DNA from: Alteromonas antoniana | Lineage (GTDB): Bacteria; Pseudomonadota; Gammaproteobacteria; Enterobacterales; Alteromonadaceae | Length of the DNA stretch: 64,000 nt | Direction of reading: 5' to 3' | Assembly (NCBI RefSeq): GCF_019249295.1 | Contig: NZ_JAESDH010000012.1 | Span: 1-64,000, forward strand | Part shown: positions 36,714 through 47,018 of the stretch, piece by piece | Numbering within the stretch: the first letter of the stretch is position 1 | Layout: each line of letters starts with the position of its first letter | Position numbers and translations under genes: made by a program | Notes under the pieces: model-generated | What the model was told of the DNA's origin: nothing | Database searches by the model: none | Seen by the model: the letters and a program-made list of their open reading frames with translations, nothing else

Positions 36714-38366
36714 GTGGATAAAACCTGGCTTGAGCACTACGACCCTCGCGTTTCAGCGGAGATAGATCCGGACCGCTACAGCTCTATTCTGGACATCTTC
36801 GAACAGTCCGTGAAAAAGTATAGTGATAAAGTGGCCTACATCAACATGGGCCAGACGATGACATTTGCGGAGTTGGATGCATTGTCAGCGCAATTTGCCG
36901 CCTACCTTCAAAATACCGGACTTAAGCATGGTGATGCTGTAGCCATCATGATGCCAAACCTGCTGCAATATCCGGTAGCAATGTTCGGCATCCTGCGCGC
37001 AGGTATGGTGGTGGTGAATGTGAACCCGCTTTACACTGCCCGGGAGCTAAAGCATCAGTTGAATGATGCCAATGCAAAAGCCATCGTGATAGTTGAGAAC
37101 TTCGCCTGCACATTAGAAAAAGTGCGTGAAGAAACGAAGCTTGAGCAGGTTTTACTTACGTCATTAGGCGACATGCTGCCGGCACCTAAACGCTGGATTG
37201 TGAATTTTGTCGTAAAGTACGTGAAAAAAATGGTGCCGTCTTACTCCTTGTCTGATACTACCGCGTTTATGTCGGCTATCAAAAAAGGTGAAAAACTGAA
37301 GTACACCAGGCCGGATATCAGCAGCGATGCGCTGGCTTTTCTGCAATATACCGGAGGAACAACCGGTGTGTCGAAAGGCGCTATGCTCACGCATCGCAAC
37401 ATGGTTGCTAACCTGGAACAGGTATCGGGAATACTGGAAACGGTCATTGAGCCGGGTGAAGACTTTGTGGTGACTGCGTTGCCGCTCTATCACATCTTCG
37501 CGCTGCTGGCGAACTGTCTGCTATTTGTAAAATACGGCTGTCGGAATTTGCTTATTACTAACCCGCGCGATATGCCTGCGTTTGTAAACGAACTAGGTAA
37601 ATATCCGTTCACAATTCTGCCGGGAGTAAACACGCTGTTCAATGGTTTGCTTAACACGCCGGGATTCGATGAACTTGACTTTTCAAACTTCAAATTTGGA
37701 TTAGGCGGCGGTATGGCTGTGCAGCGTCCGGTTGCTGAAAAGTGGCAGAAAGTCACCGGAACCGTACTGCTGGAGGGCTACGGTCTGACAGAATGCTCGC
37801 CAGTAGTGACGGTAAATCCACCACAAATAGAAGCATACAAAGGCGCCATTGGGATGCCGCTGCCATCTACTGATATTCGCCTTCTGGACGAAGAGGGTAA
37901 TGAGGTTCCAAAGGGCGAACCAGGTGAATTGTGGGTGAAAGGCCCGCAGGTGATGAAAGGATATTATAACCGCGAGGAAGCCACCGACGAGATACTCAAA
38001 GATGGCTGGCTTGCTACCGGCGATATCGCAACCGTCGATGATCAAGGTTATTTCTATATTGTTGACCGTAAAAAAGATATGATCCTGGTTTCAGGCTTTA
38101 ATGTCTTCCCGAATGAGATTGAAGAAGTTGCGGCGATGCACGATGACGTAGTAGAAGCCGCAGCGGTAGGGGTTCCCCATGAAGTCAGCGGGGAAGTGGT
38201 CAAGCTTTTCGTGGTTCGCAAACACGAAGGGTTGACGGAAGAAGCCGTTATTACACACTGTCGCTCGCACCTGACAGGCTACAAAGTACCAAAGCATGTG
38301 GTATTTAAAGAAGATCTACCCAAAACCAATGTGGGAAAAATCTTACGTCGCGAGCTTCGGGATTAA
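36714..38366 (+). CDS. fadD: Long-chain fatty acid-CoA ligase
   Basis: Activates imported fatty acids to acyl-CoA for beta-oxidation or lipid synthesis. GTG 36714 (or TTG 36711) follows AAGGAGG; from GTG the protein is 550 residues. ANL-superfamily motifs are clear: [50 protein letters not shown] and the catalytic lysine region [13 protein letters not shown] FadR operator upstream predicts repression in the absence of long-chain acyl-CoA. The gene precedes rnd, as in E. coli. Confidence 0.97.
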   Translation: MDKTWLEHYDPRVSAEIDPDRYSSILDIFEQSVKKYSDKVAYINMGQTMTFAELDALSAQFAAYLQNTGLKHGDAVAIMMPNLLQYPVAMFGILRAGMVVVNVNPLYTARELKHQLNDANAKAIVIVENFACTLEKVREETKLEQVLLTSLGDMLPAPKRWIVNFVVKYVKKMVPSYSLSDTTAFMSAIKKGEKLKYTRPDISSDALAFLQYTGGTTGVSKGAMLTHRNMVANLEQVSGILETVIEPGEDFVVTALPLYHIFALLANCLLFVKYGCRNLLITNPRDMPAFVNELGKYPFTILPGVNTLFNGLLNTPGFDELDFSNFKFGLGGGMAVQRPVAEKWQKVTGTVLLEGYGLTECSPVVTVNPPQIEAYKGAIGMPLPSTDIRLLDEEGNEVPKGEPGELWVKGPQVMKGYYNREEATDEILKDGWLATGDIATVDDQGYFYIVDRKKDMILVSGFNVFPNEIEEVAAMHDDVVEAAAVGVPHEVSGEVVKLFVVRKHEGLTEEAVITHCRSHLTGYKVPKHVVFKEDLPKTNVGKILRRELRD

Positions 38367-38395
38367 GGCGAACGCTAACCCAGGAGAGTTTCAGC

Positions 38396-38422
38396 AGCCG
38401 GCCTTTTCGCCGGCTGTTTTTG
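38396..38422 (+). terminator. Terminator between fadD and rnd
   Basis: AGCCGGC (38396-38402) and GCCGGCT (38409-38415) pair, followed by GTTTTTGT. The T-tract ends five bases before the rnd ATG, leaving no room for a Shine-Dalgarno sequence, an odd arrangement. Confidence 0.85.
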
Positions 38423-38426
38423 TATT

Positions 38427-39584
38427 ATGGACTATGTACTGATCACATCAAATGAAGATCTCGCTGAGGTCTGTGCACGGGCACAGCGCCATCAAGCTGT
38501 GGCTTTGGATACGGAATTTGTCAGAACCCGCACGCTGACCCCCCATCTGGGACTTATTCAGCTTTTCGATGGCCATCAACTGGTTTTGATCGATCCGCTG
38601 GCTATCACCGAGTTTGAACCCTTTATTCATTTACTTGAAAATCCGGACGTCACCAAGGTGTTGCATTCCTGCTCGGAAGATTTGGAAACGTTTTTAAGCT
38701 TTTTTGGCGTGATCCCGACGCCGGTTTTCGACACTCAGATTGCTGCCAGTATTCTTGGTTTGGGACCTACTTTAGGGTACGCCAAGCTGGTGGAAGAGTT
38801 ATGTGGAGAAGTACTGGATAAGGGCGAGTCGCGTACTGACTGGCTGGCGCGTCCATTAAGTGCCAGTCAGCTGGTTTATGCCGCCAATGATGTGCTGTAT
38901 TTGTTGCCTGCTTATGAACAGCTGAACAACATGATTATCGACCGCGGTAAGCGCCAGTGGGTGCTTGAAGAGGTCGAGCTATTGGCAATGAAAAAACGCG
39001 CAGAAATGCCTTTAGAATATGCCTACATGGTCATCAAAAATAACTGGCGGCTGTCTTCCCAGCAATTGTATGTATTAAAAGGGCTGGCGGCGTGGCGGTT
39101 AGCGAAGGCCAGAGAAAAAGATCTCGCGCTGAATTTTGTGTTTAAAGAAAACCATCTGTTCGACGTCGCGCAGAAGTTACCCACCAGTCGCAGTGCGCTA
39201 AACCGTATTCAGGGGATAAGCCCTCCCACCATGCGGCGCTATGCGGAGGTCGTAACGAACATCGTCAGCGATGCGCTGGATGAGTTTGACGCCATGCCTG
39301 ACGCACAACACCCGACGGTTATCAGACGGCTGATTGATGTTCCTGAATACAAAAAGACATTGTCGGCACTCAAAGACGTGACCTCGCAAATAGCTGTCGA
39401 GCAGGGCGTGACGTCAGACGTGTTAGCATCTAAAAAACAGCTGAATCAGCTGTTAAAATGGTGGTGGTTTGATTTGTGCGAAACCCGTGTGCAGGGCTTA
39501 CTGCCTGATTTATTGGTAGGTTGGCGCGCTCCGTTATTCAAGCCTGGCATTCATCGGGTTCTTGGTGAGCCCCCTACACATTAA
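38427..39584 (+). CDS. rnd: Ribonuclease D
   Basis: 3'-5' exoribonuclease for tRNA maturation and RNA turnover. The 385 residues begin with the DEDD exonuclease domain: DTEFVRT (about 29-35), then a second aspartate in LHSCSEDLETF, and YAANDVLYL. One HRDC domain follows about 210-290. ATG 38427 has no visible ribosome binding site and sits directly after the fadD terminator, so translation may use a minimal leader or readthrough. Confidence 0.95.
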   Translation: MDYVLITSNEDLAEVCARAQRHQAVALDTEFVRTRTLTPHLGLIQLFDGHQLVLIDPLAITEFEPFIHLLENPDVTKVLHSCSEDLETFLSFFGVIPTPVFDTQIAASILGLGPTLGYAKLVEELCGEVLDKGESRTDWLARPLSASQLVYAANDVLYLLPAYEQLNNMIIDRGKRQWVLEEVELLAMKKRAEMPLEYAYMVIKNNWRLSSQQLYVLKGLAAWRLAKAREKDLALNFVFKENHLFDVAQKLPTSRSALNRIQGISPPTMRRYAEVVTNIVSDALDEFDAMPDAQHPTVIRRLIDVPEYKKTLSALKDVTSQIAVEQGVTSDVLASKKQLNQLLKWWWFDLCETRVQGLLPDLLVGWRAPLFKPGIHRVLGEPPTH

Positions 39585-39603
39585 TTCCTGACAGGACCTT
39601 TCT

Positions 39604-39906
39604 ATGTTGTGTGCAGTTTACAAAACGAAGAAGAAGTCGGGCATGTTTCTTTATGTCCCAGAAAAAGCCAAGTTTGATGAGGTGCCGGAGGCACTGATGA
39701 ATCAGTTTGGACACCCTGAGCTGGTAATGATGTTGCCGCTGGATAAGCGCGAACGGCTTGGCACGGTGGATAAGCAAAAGCTGATAACAGCTCTGACTGA
39801 GCAAGGGTATTACCTGCAAATGCCGCCTAAAGAAGAAAATTTGCTGGAATCACACCGTGTGTCTCTGGGACTCGCGCCAAAGGCGGATGAAAAAAATGAT
39901 GGGTAA
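39604..39906 (+). CDS. ycgL: YcgL domain protein
   Basis: Small YcgL-family protein of unknown function, 100 residues. The family start [20 protein letters not shown] and the later YYLQMPP are diagnostic. It lies 19 bases after rnd and overlaps the 5' end of the lytic transglycosylase gene. Confidence 0.95.
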   Translation: MLCAVYKTKKKSGMFLYVPEKAKFDEVPEALMNQFGHPELVMMLPLDKRERLGTVDKQKLITALTEQGYYLQMPPKEENLLESHRVSLGLAPKADEKNDG

Positions 39907-40891
39907 AATTCGTCGTCTCGCTGCTGTGTTGAGCGTTGCCGTGTTTTTTTCAGCCGCTGCGGCGTCACAGGATAAAACGGAAGCAGGCTTTGCTGATTAT
40001 CTGAAATCATTGAAAAACGAAGCAAGTGCAGCCGGTTTTTCGCAATCGTTGCTGGATGACGTCTTTGCTGACATTTCATTCAGACCCACGGTGGTCAAAT
40101 CCGATAAAAACCAGCCTGAGCGTAAAATCACACTGGATAATTATCTGGAAACGCGTGTGCCTGACTGGAAAGTCAAGCAGGCAGTGGACAAGCTCAATGA
40201 ACATCAGGCTTTACTAAAAGAGATTGGTGCCAAATATGGCGTACAGCCACGTTTTATTGTGGCGCTGTGGGGTAACGAGTCGAACTTTGGCAGGATCCAG
40301 GGCAGTTTTGATGTGTTATCTGCCTTATCGTCGTTAGCCTATGAAGGCCGCCGTGAAACGCTCTTCAAAAAGCAGTTTATGGCAGCGCTGACGATACTGG
40401 ACGAGGGGCATATAAACCACAGTGATTTTAAAGGGTCCTGGGCAGGCGCTATGGGCCAAAGCCAGTTTATGCCAACATCGTTTCTCACTTACGCGGTCGA
40501 CTACAATGGTGATGGAAAAAAAGATATCTGGAGCACGCCTGCAGATGTGTTTGCATCAATTGCCAATTTTCTTTCCTCAGAAGGCTGGAGAAGCGAACAA
40601 ACCTGGGGGCGGCAGGTAAAAGTACAGCAAGAAGAGGCTTTCAGGTATGCAGGCCTGAGTAAAAACCATTATCAGTTACTGGATAGTTGGGAACAGCTTG
40701 GGGTTCGGCGTTACGACGGTAGCACTCTACCGAGTGTTGATATCAAGGCATCGTTGGTTATGCCTGACGGGCCTGAAGGACGCATTTATCTGGTCTACAA
40801 TAACTTTCATACACTCATGAAGTGGAACCGCTCTTCTTACTTCGGCGTATCCGTGGGATACCTCTCAGACAGAATCAAGCGAGGTTATTAA
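39896..40891 (+). CDS. Lytic murein transglycosylase, MltB family
   Basis: Periplasmic enzyme that cuts peptidoglycan. ATG 39896 gives 331 residues with a signal peptide (cleavage near AAA-SQD); ATG 39887 is an alternative. The catalytic glutamate is E128 in [11 protein letters not shown]. The MltB motifs [30 protein letters not shown] are clear. There is no lipobox, so it is soluble. It overlaps ycgL and precedes the FAH gene by two bases. Confidence 0.93.
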   Translation: MMGKIRRLAAVLSVAVFFSAAAASQDKTEAGFADYLKSLKNEASAAGFSQSLLDDVFADISFRPTVVKSDKNQPERKITLDNYLETRVPDWKVKQAVDKLNEHQALLKEIGAKYGVQPRFIVALWGNESNFGRIQGSFDVLSALSSLAYEGRRETLFKKQFMAALTILDEGHINHSDFKGSWAGAMGQSQFMPTSFLTYAVDYNGDGKKDIWSTPADVFASIANFLSSEGWRSEQTWGRQVKVQQEEAFRYAGLSKNHYQLLDSWEQLGVRRYDGSTLPSVDIKASLVMPDGPEGRIYLVYNNFHTLMKWNRSSYFGVSVGYLSDRIKRGY

Positions 40892-40893
40892 TC

Positions 40894-41559
40894 ATGTACC
40901 TGCACCAGGATAATCTGGGTAACCCTATAGATTTGCCAGTAGGTAAGGTGGTCTGTGTGGGACGAAACTACCTCGATCACATTGACGAAATGCACTCTGC
41001 CGTGCCAGAAGAGCCACTGTTATTTATGAAGCCCAAAGCGGCATTGTGCGACATGTCTCAGCCATTGGTAATCCCACAGGATAAAGGAGAATGTCACAAC
41101 GAGCTTGAGTTGGCGTTGTTGCTGAAACAGCCTCTGTGTAAAGCGGATAAGGAAGACGTTATCAGCGCTATTTGGGGAGTAGGACTTGCCCTGGATTTCA
41201 CCCTGCGAGAGTTACAAAAAAATCTGAAGGAAAAAGGGTTGCCGTGGGAGCGATGCAAGTCTTTTGACTTTAGCTGTCCGGTGTCGGGCTTTGTGCCGTT
41301 CTCTCAAATCGCCGACGTGCAGGATCTTACGTTCTCACTGGCTGTGAACGGAGCGCAAAGACAGGCTGGCCACACTGCGCTTATGTTGCATAAGGTAGCT
41401 GAGCTGCTTTCCCATATGTCGCAGGTGTTTACACTGGATGCCGGCGATATCATTATCACCGGTACACCGAAGGGTGTCGATGCGCTGCATACGGGCGATG
41501 AGATTGAGGCTAAGTTGGACGGCCATCTTGCAGTATCTACCACGGTTGCGGGCCAATGA
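40894..41559 (+). CDS. ycgM: Fumarylacetoacetate hydrolase family protein (YcgM-like)
   Basis: FAH-fold enzyme, likely an acylpyruvase or related hydrolase/isomerase. ATG 40894 gives 221 residues, just after the transglycosylase stop. The N-terminal VVCVGRNYLDHIDE, LLFMKPKAALC, and metal ligands in HNELELALLL, with the late GDIIITGTPKGVD, match the family. It overlaps ycgN by four bases, the same pair as in E. coli. Confidence 0.92.
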   Translation: MYLHQDNLGNPIDLPVGKVVCVGRNYLDHIDEMHSAVPEEPLLFMKPKAALCDMSQPLVIPQDKGECHNELELALLLKQPLCKADKEDVISAIWGVGLALDFTLRELQKNLKEKGLPWERCKSFDFSCPVSGFVPFSQIADVQDLTFSLAVNGAQRQAGHTALMLHKVAELLSHMSQVFTLDAGDIIITGTPKGVDALHTGDEIEAKLDGHLAVSTTVAGQ

Positions 41560-42050
41560 CTGAGCGCTTCTGGGAAACGAAATCGTTGTCGGAAATGACA
41601 CAGGCCGAGTGGGAGTCACTGTGCGATGGTTGTGCGAAGTGCTGTCTGCATAAGTTTATTGAAGACGACGATGCAGAAGAGGCCATGTCGACAGACACCA
41701 TGCACGCAGAAGAGCAGGTGCATTACACCAATATCGTTTGCTCATTGCTGAATACCAAGAGTTGCGAGTGTTCCCAGTACGAGCGCCGCACAGAGCTGGT
41801 ACCAGACTGTGTGAAACTGACCAAAGACAATCTTAAAGATATCTTTTTTATGCCGCCCAGCTGCGCGTATCGACGACTACACGAAGGCCGGGGATTACCC
41901 TCCTGGCATCCGCTTTTGAATAAAGGGAAAAAGCACGTGATGCATCAGAAGGGGATGTCGGTGCGCAATAAAACCGTGTTTGAATGTGATGTAGATTTAA
42001 ACGAGTTCGAAGACTATATCGCTATTTGGCCACTGGAAGATATTGATTAA
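41556..42050 (+). CDS. ycgN: YcgN family cysteine-cluster protein
   Basis: UPF0260 family protein of 164 residues with many conserved cysteines, including LCDGCAKCCLHKF near the start, a later C-E-C in NTKSCECSQY, and DCVKLT. The pattern suggests a metal or Fe-S site, but the function is not known. It is coupled to ycgM by an ATGA overlap. Confidence 0.93.
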   Translation: MTERFWETKSLSEMTQAEWESLCDGCAKCCLHKFIEDDDAEEAMSTDTMHAEEQVHYTNIVCSLLNTKSCECSQYERRTELVPDCVKLTKDNLKDIFFMPPSCAYRRLHEGRGLPSWHPLLNKGKKHVMHQKGMSVRNKTVFECDVDLNEFEDYIAIWPLEDID

Positions 42051-42060
42051 TCATCGAAAA

Positions 42061-42089
42061 CGTCGCGCAGGTGATTTAATTGCGCGACG
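42061..42089. terminator. Hairpin between ycgN and the convergent acetyltransferase gene
   Basis: CGTCGCGCA (42061-42069) and TGCGCGACG (42081-42089) pair perfectly with an 11-base loop. Neither side has a strong T-tract, so it may act as a weak bidirectional terminator. Confidence 0.45.
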
Positions 42090-42104
42090 CTTACGAAAGC
42101 GGTA

Positions 42105-42653
42105 TCAGACCGTAATACTGTAGAGCAGGGCATCACGCCCAAAAATGCGCTTACGGCACAGACCCTCTTTTTCCGCGCCTAACTTTTCAACAACCCGCAA
42201 ACTGGCTTTGTTGCCAGGTTCAATTAAGCATTCCAACCGATGCAGATTCATTTGTGAAAAAGCGAGTTTGATGAGGCTTTGGCAGAGCGCGACGGCTAAC
42301 CCCTGGCCACAGGCGTCTGAACGGATCCAGTATCCCAGGTTCGCAGTCAGGTGCAATGGATGGAGGTAGTTGATGACCCCCATACCCAGGCACCTGTCCT
42401 CTTTCATCATCAGGTAAGTAATACCGTAATTTTGATGCCGGCTACTGTCGAGAGCCTGGATACATTGCTTCGTTGCTGCAACGGTAACCGGACACAAAGA
42501 CGCTCCCAGCCATGGTTTGACATGCTGGGCCGACACCTGACCTGCCTCACATAAACTTTCTGTGTGTTTCATGCCGATTCGCTCGATATTGATGGGGCCC
42601 TGCTCAGTGCGAAGCGGCGGCAGGCGGGCTGGTAGAATGCTAAGATCAATCAA
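42105..42653 (-). CDS. GNAT N-acetyltransferase, RimJ/RimL-like
   Basis: Acetyl-CoA-dependent acetyltransferase of 182 residues. The A-motif region GYWIRSDACGQGLAVALCQSLIKLAF and the closing LHRLECLIEPGNKASLRVVEKLGAEKEG are characteristic of the RimJ/RimL group, which acetylates protein N-termini or small amines. It overlaps the dsbB stop by four bases, so the two are cotranscribed. Confidence 0.87.
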   Translation of the reverse strand: MIDLSILPARLPPLRTEQGPINIERIGMKHTESLCEAGQVSAQHVKPWLGASLCPVTVAATKQCIQALDSSRHQNYGITYLMMKEDRCLGMGVINYLHPLHLTANLGYWIRSDACGQGLAVALCQSLIKLAFSQMNLHRLECLIEPGNKASLRVVEKLGAEKEGLCRKRIFGRDALLYSITV

Positions 42654-43174
42654 AAGGGCTTCTTATCCAGCAAGCGACAGGCAAATACGATCACAAACAC
42701 AATAAAGTAGGCCGCAAACAAGATTTGCATCCACTCTGCCATTCCCATCGACATGAACTGCCAGCTATCTTCCATGCAGTCACCTTTGGCAGCGAAAACC
42801 GCAGGTAGCCACTCATGAAGTTGTAGCCATTCAGGGAAGTTGGGAACAATGCCACAACTGGCAAAAAACGGGTTTTTGGCATTTAGTATTTCGAGGTGCT
42901 CAGTAGCAAGCATGTAGCCCCAAGCGGACGATACCGCCCACCCAGCGAAACCCAAAAGCCGGGTCAGGCCGTTGTTAACAATTAACACTACCAGTGCAGC
43001 CAGGACGATGCCGTACATCGCGGTGCGCTGATAGATACACATAATGCAAGGCTCAAGCCCCATGCCGTATTGAAAGTACAAGGCCGCAATTTCCAATGCC
43101 GCCGCGCTAGCGAACAGCACAAACCACGATGATTTATGTTCCGCCCAGCGGCTTAATGCGCGTACCAAATTCAT
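42650..43174 (-). CDS. dsbB: Disulfide bond formation protein B
   Basis: Inner-membrane quinone reductase that reoxidises DsbA. The 174 residues make four helices. Both redox pairs are present: C43/C46 in PCIMCIYQR and C107/C133 (in ASCGIV and GDCMED). It lies ten bases after nhaB, the same dsbB-nhaB pairing as in E. coli. Confidence 0.95.
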   Translation of the reverse strand: MNLVRALSRWAEHKSSWFVLFASAAALEIAALYFQYGMGLEPCIMCIYQRTAMYGIVLAALVVLIVNNGLTRLLGFAGWAVSSAWGYMLATEHLEILNAKNPFFASCGIVPNFPEWLQLHEWLPAVFAAKGDCMEDSWQFMSMGMAEWMQILFAAYFIVFVIVFACRLLDKKPF

Positions 43175-43183
43175 ACTGGATCC

Positions 43184-44767
43184 TTAATGCTCATTCATAA
43201 TGTCCGATGTCGCAGAGACGCTGTGATGATCGATCCAATGCATATCGTAAAGCCAGTCTGTGATATCGGCCAGACCCCAATAGGTAGCAAGCAACCCTAC
43301 AATAGTCAGCACAATGGTATAAGGCAATGCCATCACAACCATGCGGCCATAGGAAAGACGCAGCAGCGGCGCAATGGCAGACGTTAACAGAAACAGAAAT
43401 GCTGCCTGGCCGTTTGGCGTGGCGACGCTTGGCAAATTGGTTCCAGTGTTAATTGCCACCGCCAACATATCATACTGGTCCCGGGTAATTTGCCCATCAT
43501 TCAGTGCTGCTGTGACTTCGGTGATATATACCGAGCCTACAAATACGTTGTCGCTGACCATAGAAAGTGCGCCGTTGGCAAGGTAAAACAAAACCATCTG
43601 TGTTTCGCCTTCATAACTTAGCACCCAATGAATAACCGGTTGGAACAAGCCTTGGTCGATAATGACAGCTACCACACCAAAGAACACGCACAATAGTGCT
43701 GTGAAAGGCAAGGCTTCTTCAAATGCTTTGCCCAGCGCGTGCTCTTCAATGACGCCGCTCATGGAGGTGGCGAGAATGATAACCGACAGACCAATTAGCC
43801 CGACGGAAGCCATATGCAGTGCCAGGCCTACAATCAGCCAGACGCCAATCAGTGCCTGAATACCCAGTTTAGCGGTATCGCGGGGGGTGCGAGCTTTATC
43901 CATATGGGTATTATAATCGACAAGAATTTTACGAACGTTGCCAGGTAATTGTGCGCCATAACCAAAAACTTTCGTTTTCTCAAGTAACACCGTTGTGGCC
44001 AGTCCTGCGATAAAAACCGGAATGGTCACAGGAGACATACGGATAAAGAATTCGATAAAATCCCATTCAGCCTTATCCGCAATAATCAGGTTTTGGGGTT
44101 CGCCCACCATCGTCATAACGCCGCCCAGCGCCGTTCCAACCGCAGAGTGCATCATCAGATTACGCAGGAATGCACGAAAGTTTTCCAAATCATCACGTCC
44201 CATATCCTGTACGCTTTGATCGCTGGTGTGGTCATGGTCGGAATGGAATTCTTTGCCCGAGGCCACCTTGTGGTAAATAGAGTAAAAACCCAGTCCAACT
44301 GCGATGATGACCGCTACCACAGTCAGGGCATCGAGAAAGGCTGACAGAAAAGCGGAAGCGAAAATAAACGAAAGCGACAAGATAAGCTTGTTTTTGACGT
44401 TAATAACCAGCTTGGTAAACAGAAACATCAAAAGGTCTTTCATAAAGTAAATACCGGCGACCATAAACACCAGTAGCAGCAGCACTTCCAAGTTGACCTC
44501 AATCTCGTGCATCATGTGGTTTGGTGAAGTCATGCCGATGAACATCGCCTCTATCAGCAAAAGGCCTCCCGGCTGCAGCGGGTAGCATTTCAATGCCATT
44601 GCCAGCGTGAAGATGAACTGTACTACCAGTGCCCAGCCAGCAATATAAGGGTCAGCCAAAAATATTATCGGGTTGACAATAAGAAAGGCGATGATGGTTT
44701 TTTTATACCAATCGGGGGCGTGGCCAAGAAAGTTTTGATAAACAGCTACGGTTAAAGAGGTCTGCAT
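43184..44767 (-). CDS. nhaB: Sodium/proton antiporter NhaB
   Basis: Na+/H+ antiporter of the inner membrane. The frame is open far upstream, but ATG 44767 has AGGAACAGGAA upstream and yields 527 residues, almost exactly the family length (about 528), beginning [22 protein letters not shown]. Many helices are visible, with [22 protein letters not shown] and [21 protein letters not shown]. It heads an nhaB-dsbB-GNAT unit. Confidence 0.96.
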   Translation of the reverse strand: MQTSLTVAVYQNFLGHAPDWYKKTIIAFLIVNPIIFLADPYIAGWALVVQFIFTLAMALKCYPLQPGGLLLIEAMFIGMTSPNHMMHEIEVNLEVLLLLVFMVAGIYFMKDLLMFLFTKLVINVKNKLILSLSFIFASAFLSAFLDALTVVAVIIAVGLGFYSIYHKVASGKEFHSDHDHTSDQSVQDMGRDDLENFRAFLRNLMMHSAVGTALGGVMTMVGEPQNLIIADKAEWDFIEFFIRMSPVTIPVFIAGLATTVLLEKTKVFGYGAQLPGNVRKILVDYNTHMDKARTPRDTAKLGIQALIGVWLIVGLALHMASVGLIGLSVIILATSMSGVIEEHALGKAFEEALPFTALLCVFFGVVAVIIDQGLFQPVIHWVLSYEGETQMVLFYLANGALSMVSDNVFVGSVYITEVTAALNDGQITRDQYDMLAVAINTGTNLPSVATPNGQAAFLFLLTSAIAPLLRLSYGRMVVMALPYTIVLTIVGLLATYWGLADITDWLYDMHWIDHHSVSATSDIMNEH

Positions 44768-45241
44768 GATTCCTGTTCCTTTTACTGCAAGCAGGTTATT
44801 TATAGCACGTGTTGTAGCGATGGTTACTAAACATAGCTGATAATACGCCAAATTTTCCAGTTGTAATGGACTTTTACTTTCGACGTTAACCGCTGAATCG
44901 TACAGGAAAATACGCACCTGAGAAAGCATTGCCCCCTGTACCCTGTTCAGGCAGGCTGGACCTGGAGCACGCACTGTAGTTCCCGATTTCGCCAGATTGA
45001 GGTTTAATAACCCGCGACCTGTCATCACGCATTGTCATTAGAAACATCTGAGAGTCGGGGGGCAGAAAATGCCAATGCTATCGCCAGCACACGATATGGA
45101 TTTAGGCTGGCGGCCGGATCCTGCTTTTATTAACCATCCTCGTTAGCGGTCTGCTTGTTTATCTTTTACCCCAGCACAGCGTTTACTTATGCAACGTTTC
45201 ACGGTTTACTAAGAAAGTACTGATTAATTATCTGGCTAAGA
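44768..45241. other. Intergenic region upstream of nhaB at the accessory boundary
   Basis: About 470 bases. No full gene is supported. A hydrophobic open frame without a standard start runs from 45106 to 45252 (LLLLTILVSGLLVYLL then QHSVYLCNV), ending just inside the next gene. It could be the remains of a small membrane protein. No FadR site was seen near nhaB. Confidence 0.4.
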
Positions 45242-45661
45242 ATGAACATTGAGTTTTCTACTACCAAAGCGGTTTCAACGATGCAGTTTAAAGCCGTGCT
45301 GGAGGCCTCAACGTTGGGTAAGAGACGCCCGGTTGATGATCTTAAGTGCCTTGCAGGGATGCTGGCTAACAGCAATTTGCTGGTAACTGCATGGCATGAG
45401 GAGCGTTTGGTTGGCGTGGCGCGTTCAGTGACAGATTTTCATTATGCCTGCTACCTCTCCGATCTCGCTGTTGATGTGGACTATCAGAGCGCTGGAATTG
45501 GGCGGCGACTTCAGGCCATAACTAAAAGCCAGTTAGGGCCGCACTGTAAATTAATTCTCATTGCAGCGCCGCAGGCTGACGCATACTACGGCAAGCTGGG
45601 GTTCACGAAAAATCCCCGATGCTGGGTGTTGAACCCTGAGGCAGAAATAAAAAGTAACTAG
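45242..45661 (+). CDS. GNAT family N-acetyltransferase
   Basis: Acetyltransferase-like protein of 139 residues. The acetyl-CoA site is in LSDLAVDVDYQSAGIGRRLQAI (R/Q-x-x-G-x-G/A pattern as QSAGIGRR), followed by LILIAAPQADAYYGKLGFTKN, the typical last strand and YxxxGF. Substrate unknown. It is the first gene past nhaB and is expected to belong to the accessory segment. Its ribosome binding site is weak. Confidence 0.82.
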   Translation: MNIEFSTTKAVSTMQFKAVLEASTLGKRRPVDDLKCLAGMLANSNLLVTAWHEERLVGVARSVTDFHYACYLSDLAVDVDYQSAGIGRRLQAITKSQLGPHCKLILIAAPQADAYYGKLGFTKNPRCWVLNPEAEIKSN

Positions 45662-45752
45662 GGCTTGTTGATGCTTTTTCGTCTCTTCCCTGATAAAAAT
45701 CCAGTCGAGTTATGTTAATCAGTCTCATTTATGAAAGCCGGATAGAAAGACG

Positions 45753-46247
45753 ATGCCACACGAAAATAATATAGCTACCAATCAGGGGCGAATTAACATT
45801 GGCCGGGACAGCCTTGCTGATGATGGAGTCACGCAACTGTTAAATCAGCATTTGTCTGAGATGCGTAATTATTCTCCTGTCGAAAGTATTCATGCGATTA
45901 CACCCGAGCAACTCCGGCACCCGTCACTGACTTTCTGGTCGGCGAGAACCGACATCAAAGTGGTCGGCTGTGGCGCACTTAAGCACTACTCCGATGATAC
46001 CGGAGAAGTAAAATCGATGAAAACGGATCCTGAGTACATACGCCAGGGAATTGCAGGTAGCATTTTAACCGTGATTATTGATGAGGCCAGAAAGAGAAAC
46101 TACTCAAGCATTGCCCTGGAAACCGGGACGCATAAGGCATTTCACCCGGCAATTGCACTCTACAAACGTTTTGGGTTTGATGAGTGCGGCCCCTTTGGTG
46201 ATTATCGGCTTGATCCATATAGTTGTTTTTTCAGGCTGTCATTGTAG
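45753..46247 (+). CDS. GNAT family N-acetyltransferase
   Basis: Second acetyltransferase, 164 residues. It has GALKHYSDDTGEVKSMKTDPEYIRQGIAGSILTVIIDEA with the R-Q-G-I-A-G CoA loop, and ALYKRFGFDECGPFGDYR near the end, typical of the PhnO/YsnE-like group. AGAAAGACG precedes ATG 45753. It is unrelated in close sequence to the first GNAT, so not a simple duplication. Confidence 0.85.
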   Translation: MPHENNIATNQGRINIGRDSLADDGVTQLLNQHLSEMRNYSPVESIHAITPEQLRHPSLTFWSARTDIKVVGCGALKHYSDDTGEVKSMKTDPEYIRQGIAGSILTVIIDEARKRNYSSIALETGTHKAFHPAIALYKRFGFDECGPFGDYRLDPYSCFFRLSL

Positions 46248-46257
46248 AGATCAGTGG

Positions 46258-46389
46258 TTGCACAAACCTGGGATCAGCGCACTGTTATCAACGGAAGATA
46301 AGCTGGGAATTGAGTGCAGACGTCATCCTAACAGCCATCGCGTTGTAGGACTGTTATATAAAGCCAAACGTAGCAGTAAGAAGAGTTAA
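46258..46389 (+). CDS. Possible 43-residue basic protein or gene fragment
   Basis: An open frame between the GNAT and the thioredoxin gene, starting at TTG 46258, reads HKPGISALLSTEDKLGIEC, then HPNSHRVVGLLYKAK and a basic tail. The segment looks protein-like, yet the start is weak and no ribosome binding site stands out. It may be a degraded remnant. Confidence 0.2.
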   Translation: MHKPGISALLSTEDKLGIECRRHPNSHRVVGLLYKAKRSSKKS

Positions 46390-46399
46390 GGAGAAAGTA

Positions 46400-46945
46400 A
46401 TGAAAGCATGGATAGTTCTGGCAAGCCTCTGTTTTAGTACGCTGTCGCAAGCCTCTTCTTTTGAGCAAAAAGTTCGGGAAGCGCAGGAGGCAATGGGAAA
46501 GCCTTTACAGCATGTTGATGTGCAACTGCTTTCCGGAGAGCCTGTTTCAATGTCTTCATTAGAAGGAAAAGAAACCGTTATTTATTTTTTTGCGTCCTGG
46601 TGCTCACCTTGCTATGGCGCGCTCAAAAATATTGAGTCGGTTCGCCAGCAGCAGCCACTTGCCGTAAACCTGGTCGCAATGGCACTGGATGAAGATGCCG
46701 AGGCGGTATCGTTAATGCTGAAGCAAACCGGATATACCGGCGTCGTATGGCAAGCCGTGGGCGGCGTCCAACCACTTCATCAGCGTGCTTTTGCGAATGG
46801 TGTGAAGGCATTACCGTATTTGATTAAGGTGGATGCCGATGGGCTTTTGGCTGAAAATAACTACAACATTAAAAGTGTGGCGCAATGGAAACGTGTGCTG
46901 GTGGACAATCAGTCTTTGCAGGACGCGATGCGTGAGGAGAACTAA
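46400..46945 (+). CDS. Periplasmic TlpA-like thioredoxin-fold protein
   Basis: Secreted thioredoxin of 181 residues. A signal peptide (MKAWIVLASLCFSTLSQA) is followed by the fold with C68-x-x-C71 in FFASWCSPCYG and a cis-proline region KALPYLIKVDADG. Such proteins reduce or oxidise envelope thiols. AAGGAGAAAG gives a strong ribosome binding site. Partner is unknown; dsbB lies nearby but on the other strand in the core block. Confidence 0.88.
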   Translation: MKAWIVLASLCFSTLSQASSFEQKVREAQEAMGKPLQHVDVQLLSGEPVSMSSLEGKETVIYFFASWCSPCYGALKNIESVRQQQPLAVNLVAMALDEDAEAVSLMLKQTGYTGVVWQAVGGVQPLHQRAFANGVKALPYLIKVDADGLLAENNYNIKSVAQWKRVLVDNQSLQDAMREEN

Positions 46946-47018
46946 ACGGTGATGTTCAGATGCTGCACCTGACCAGAGAAAATATCCCGGCTGCACTGCG
47001 TACCCGCGGTGTCACACG

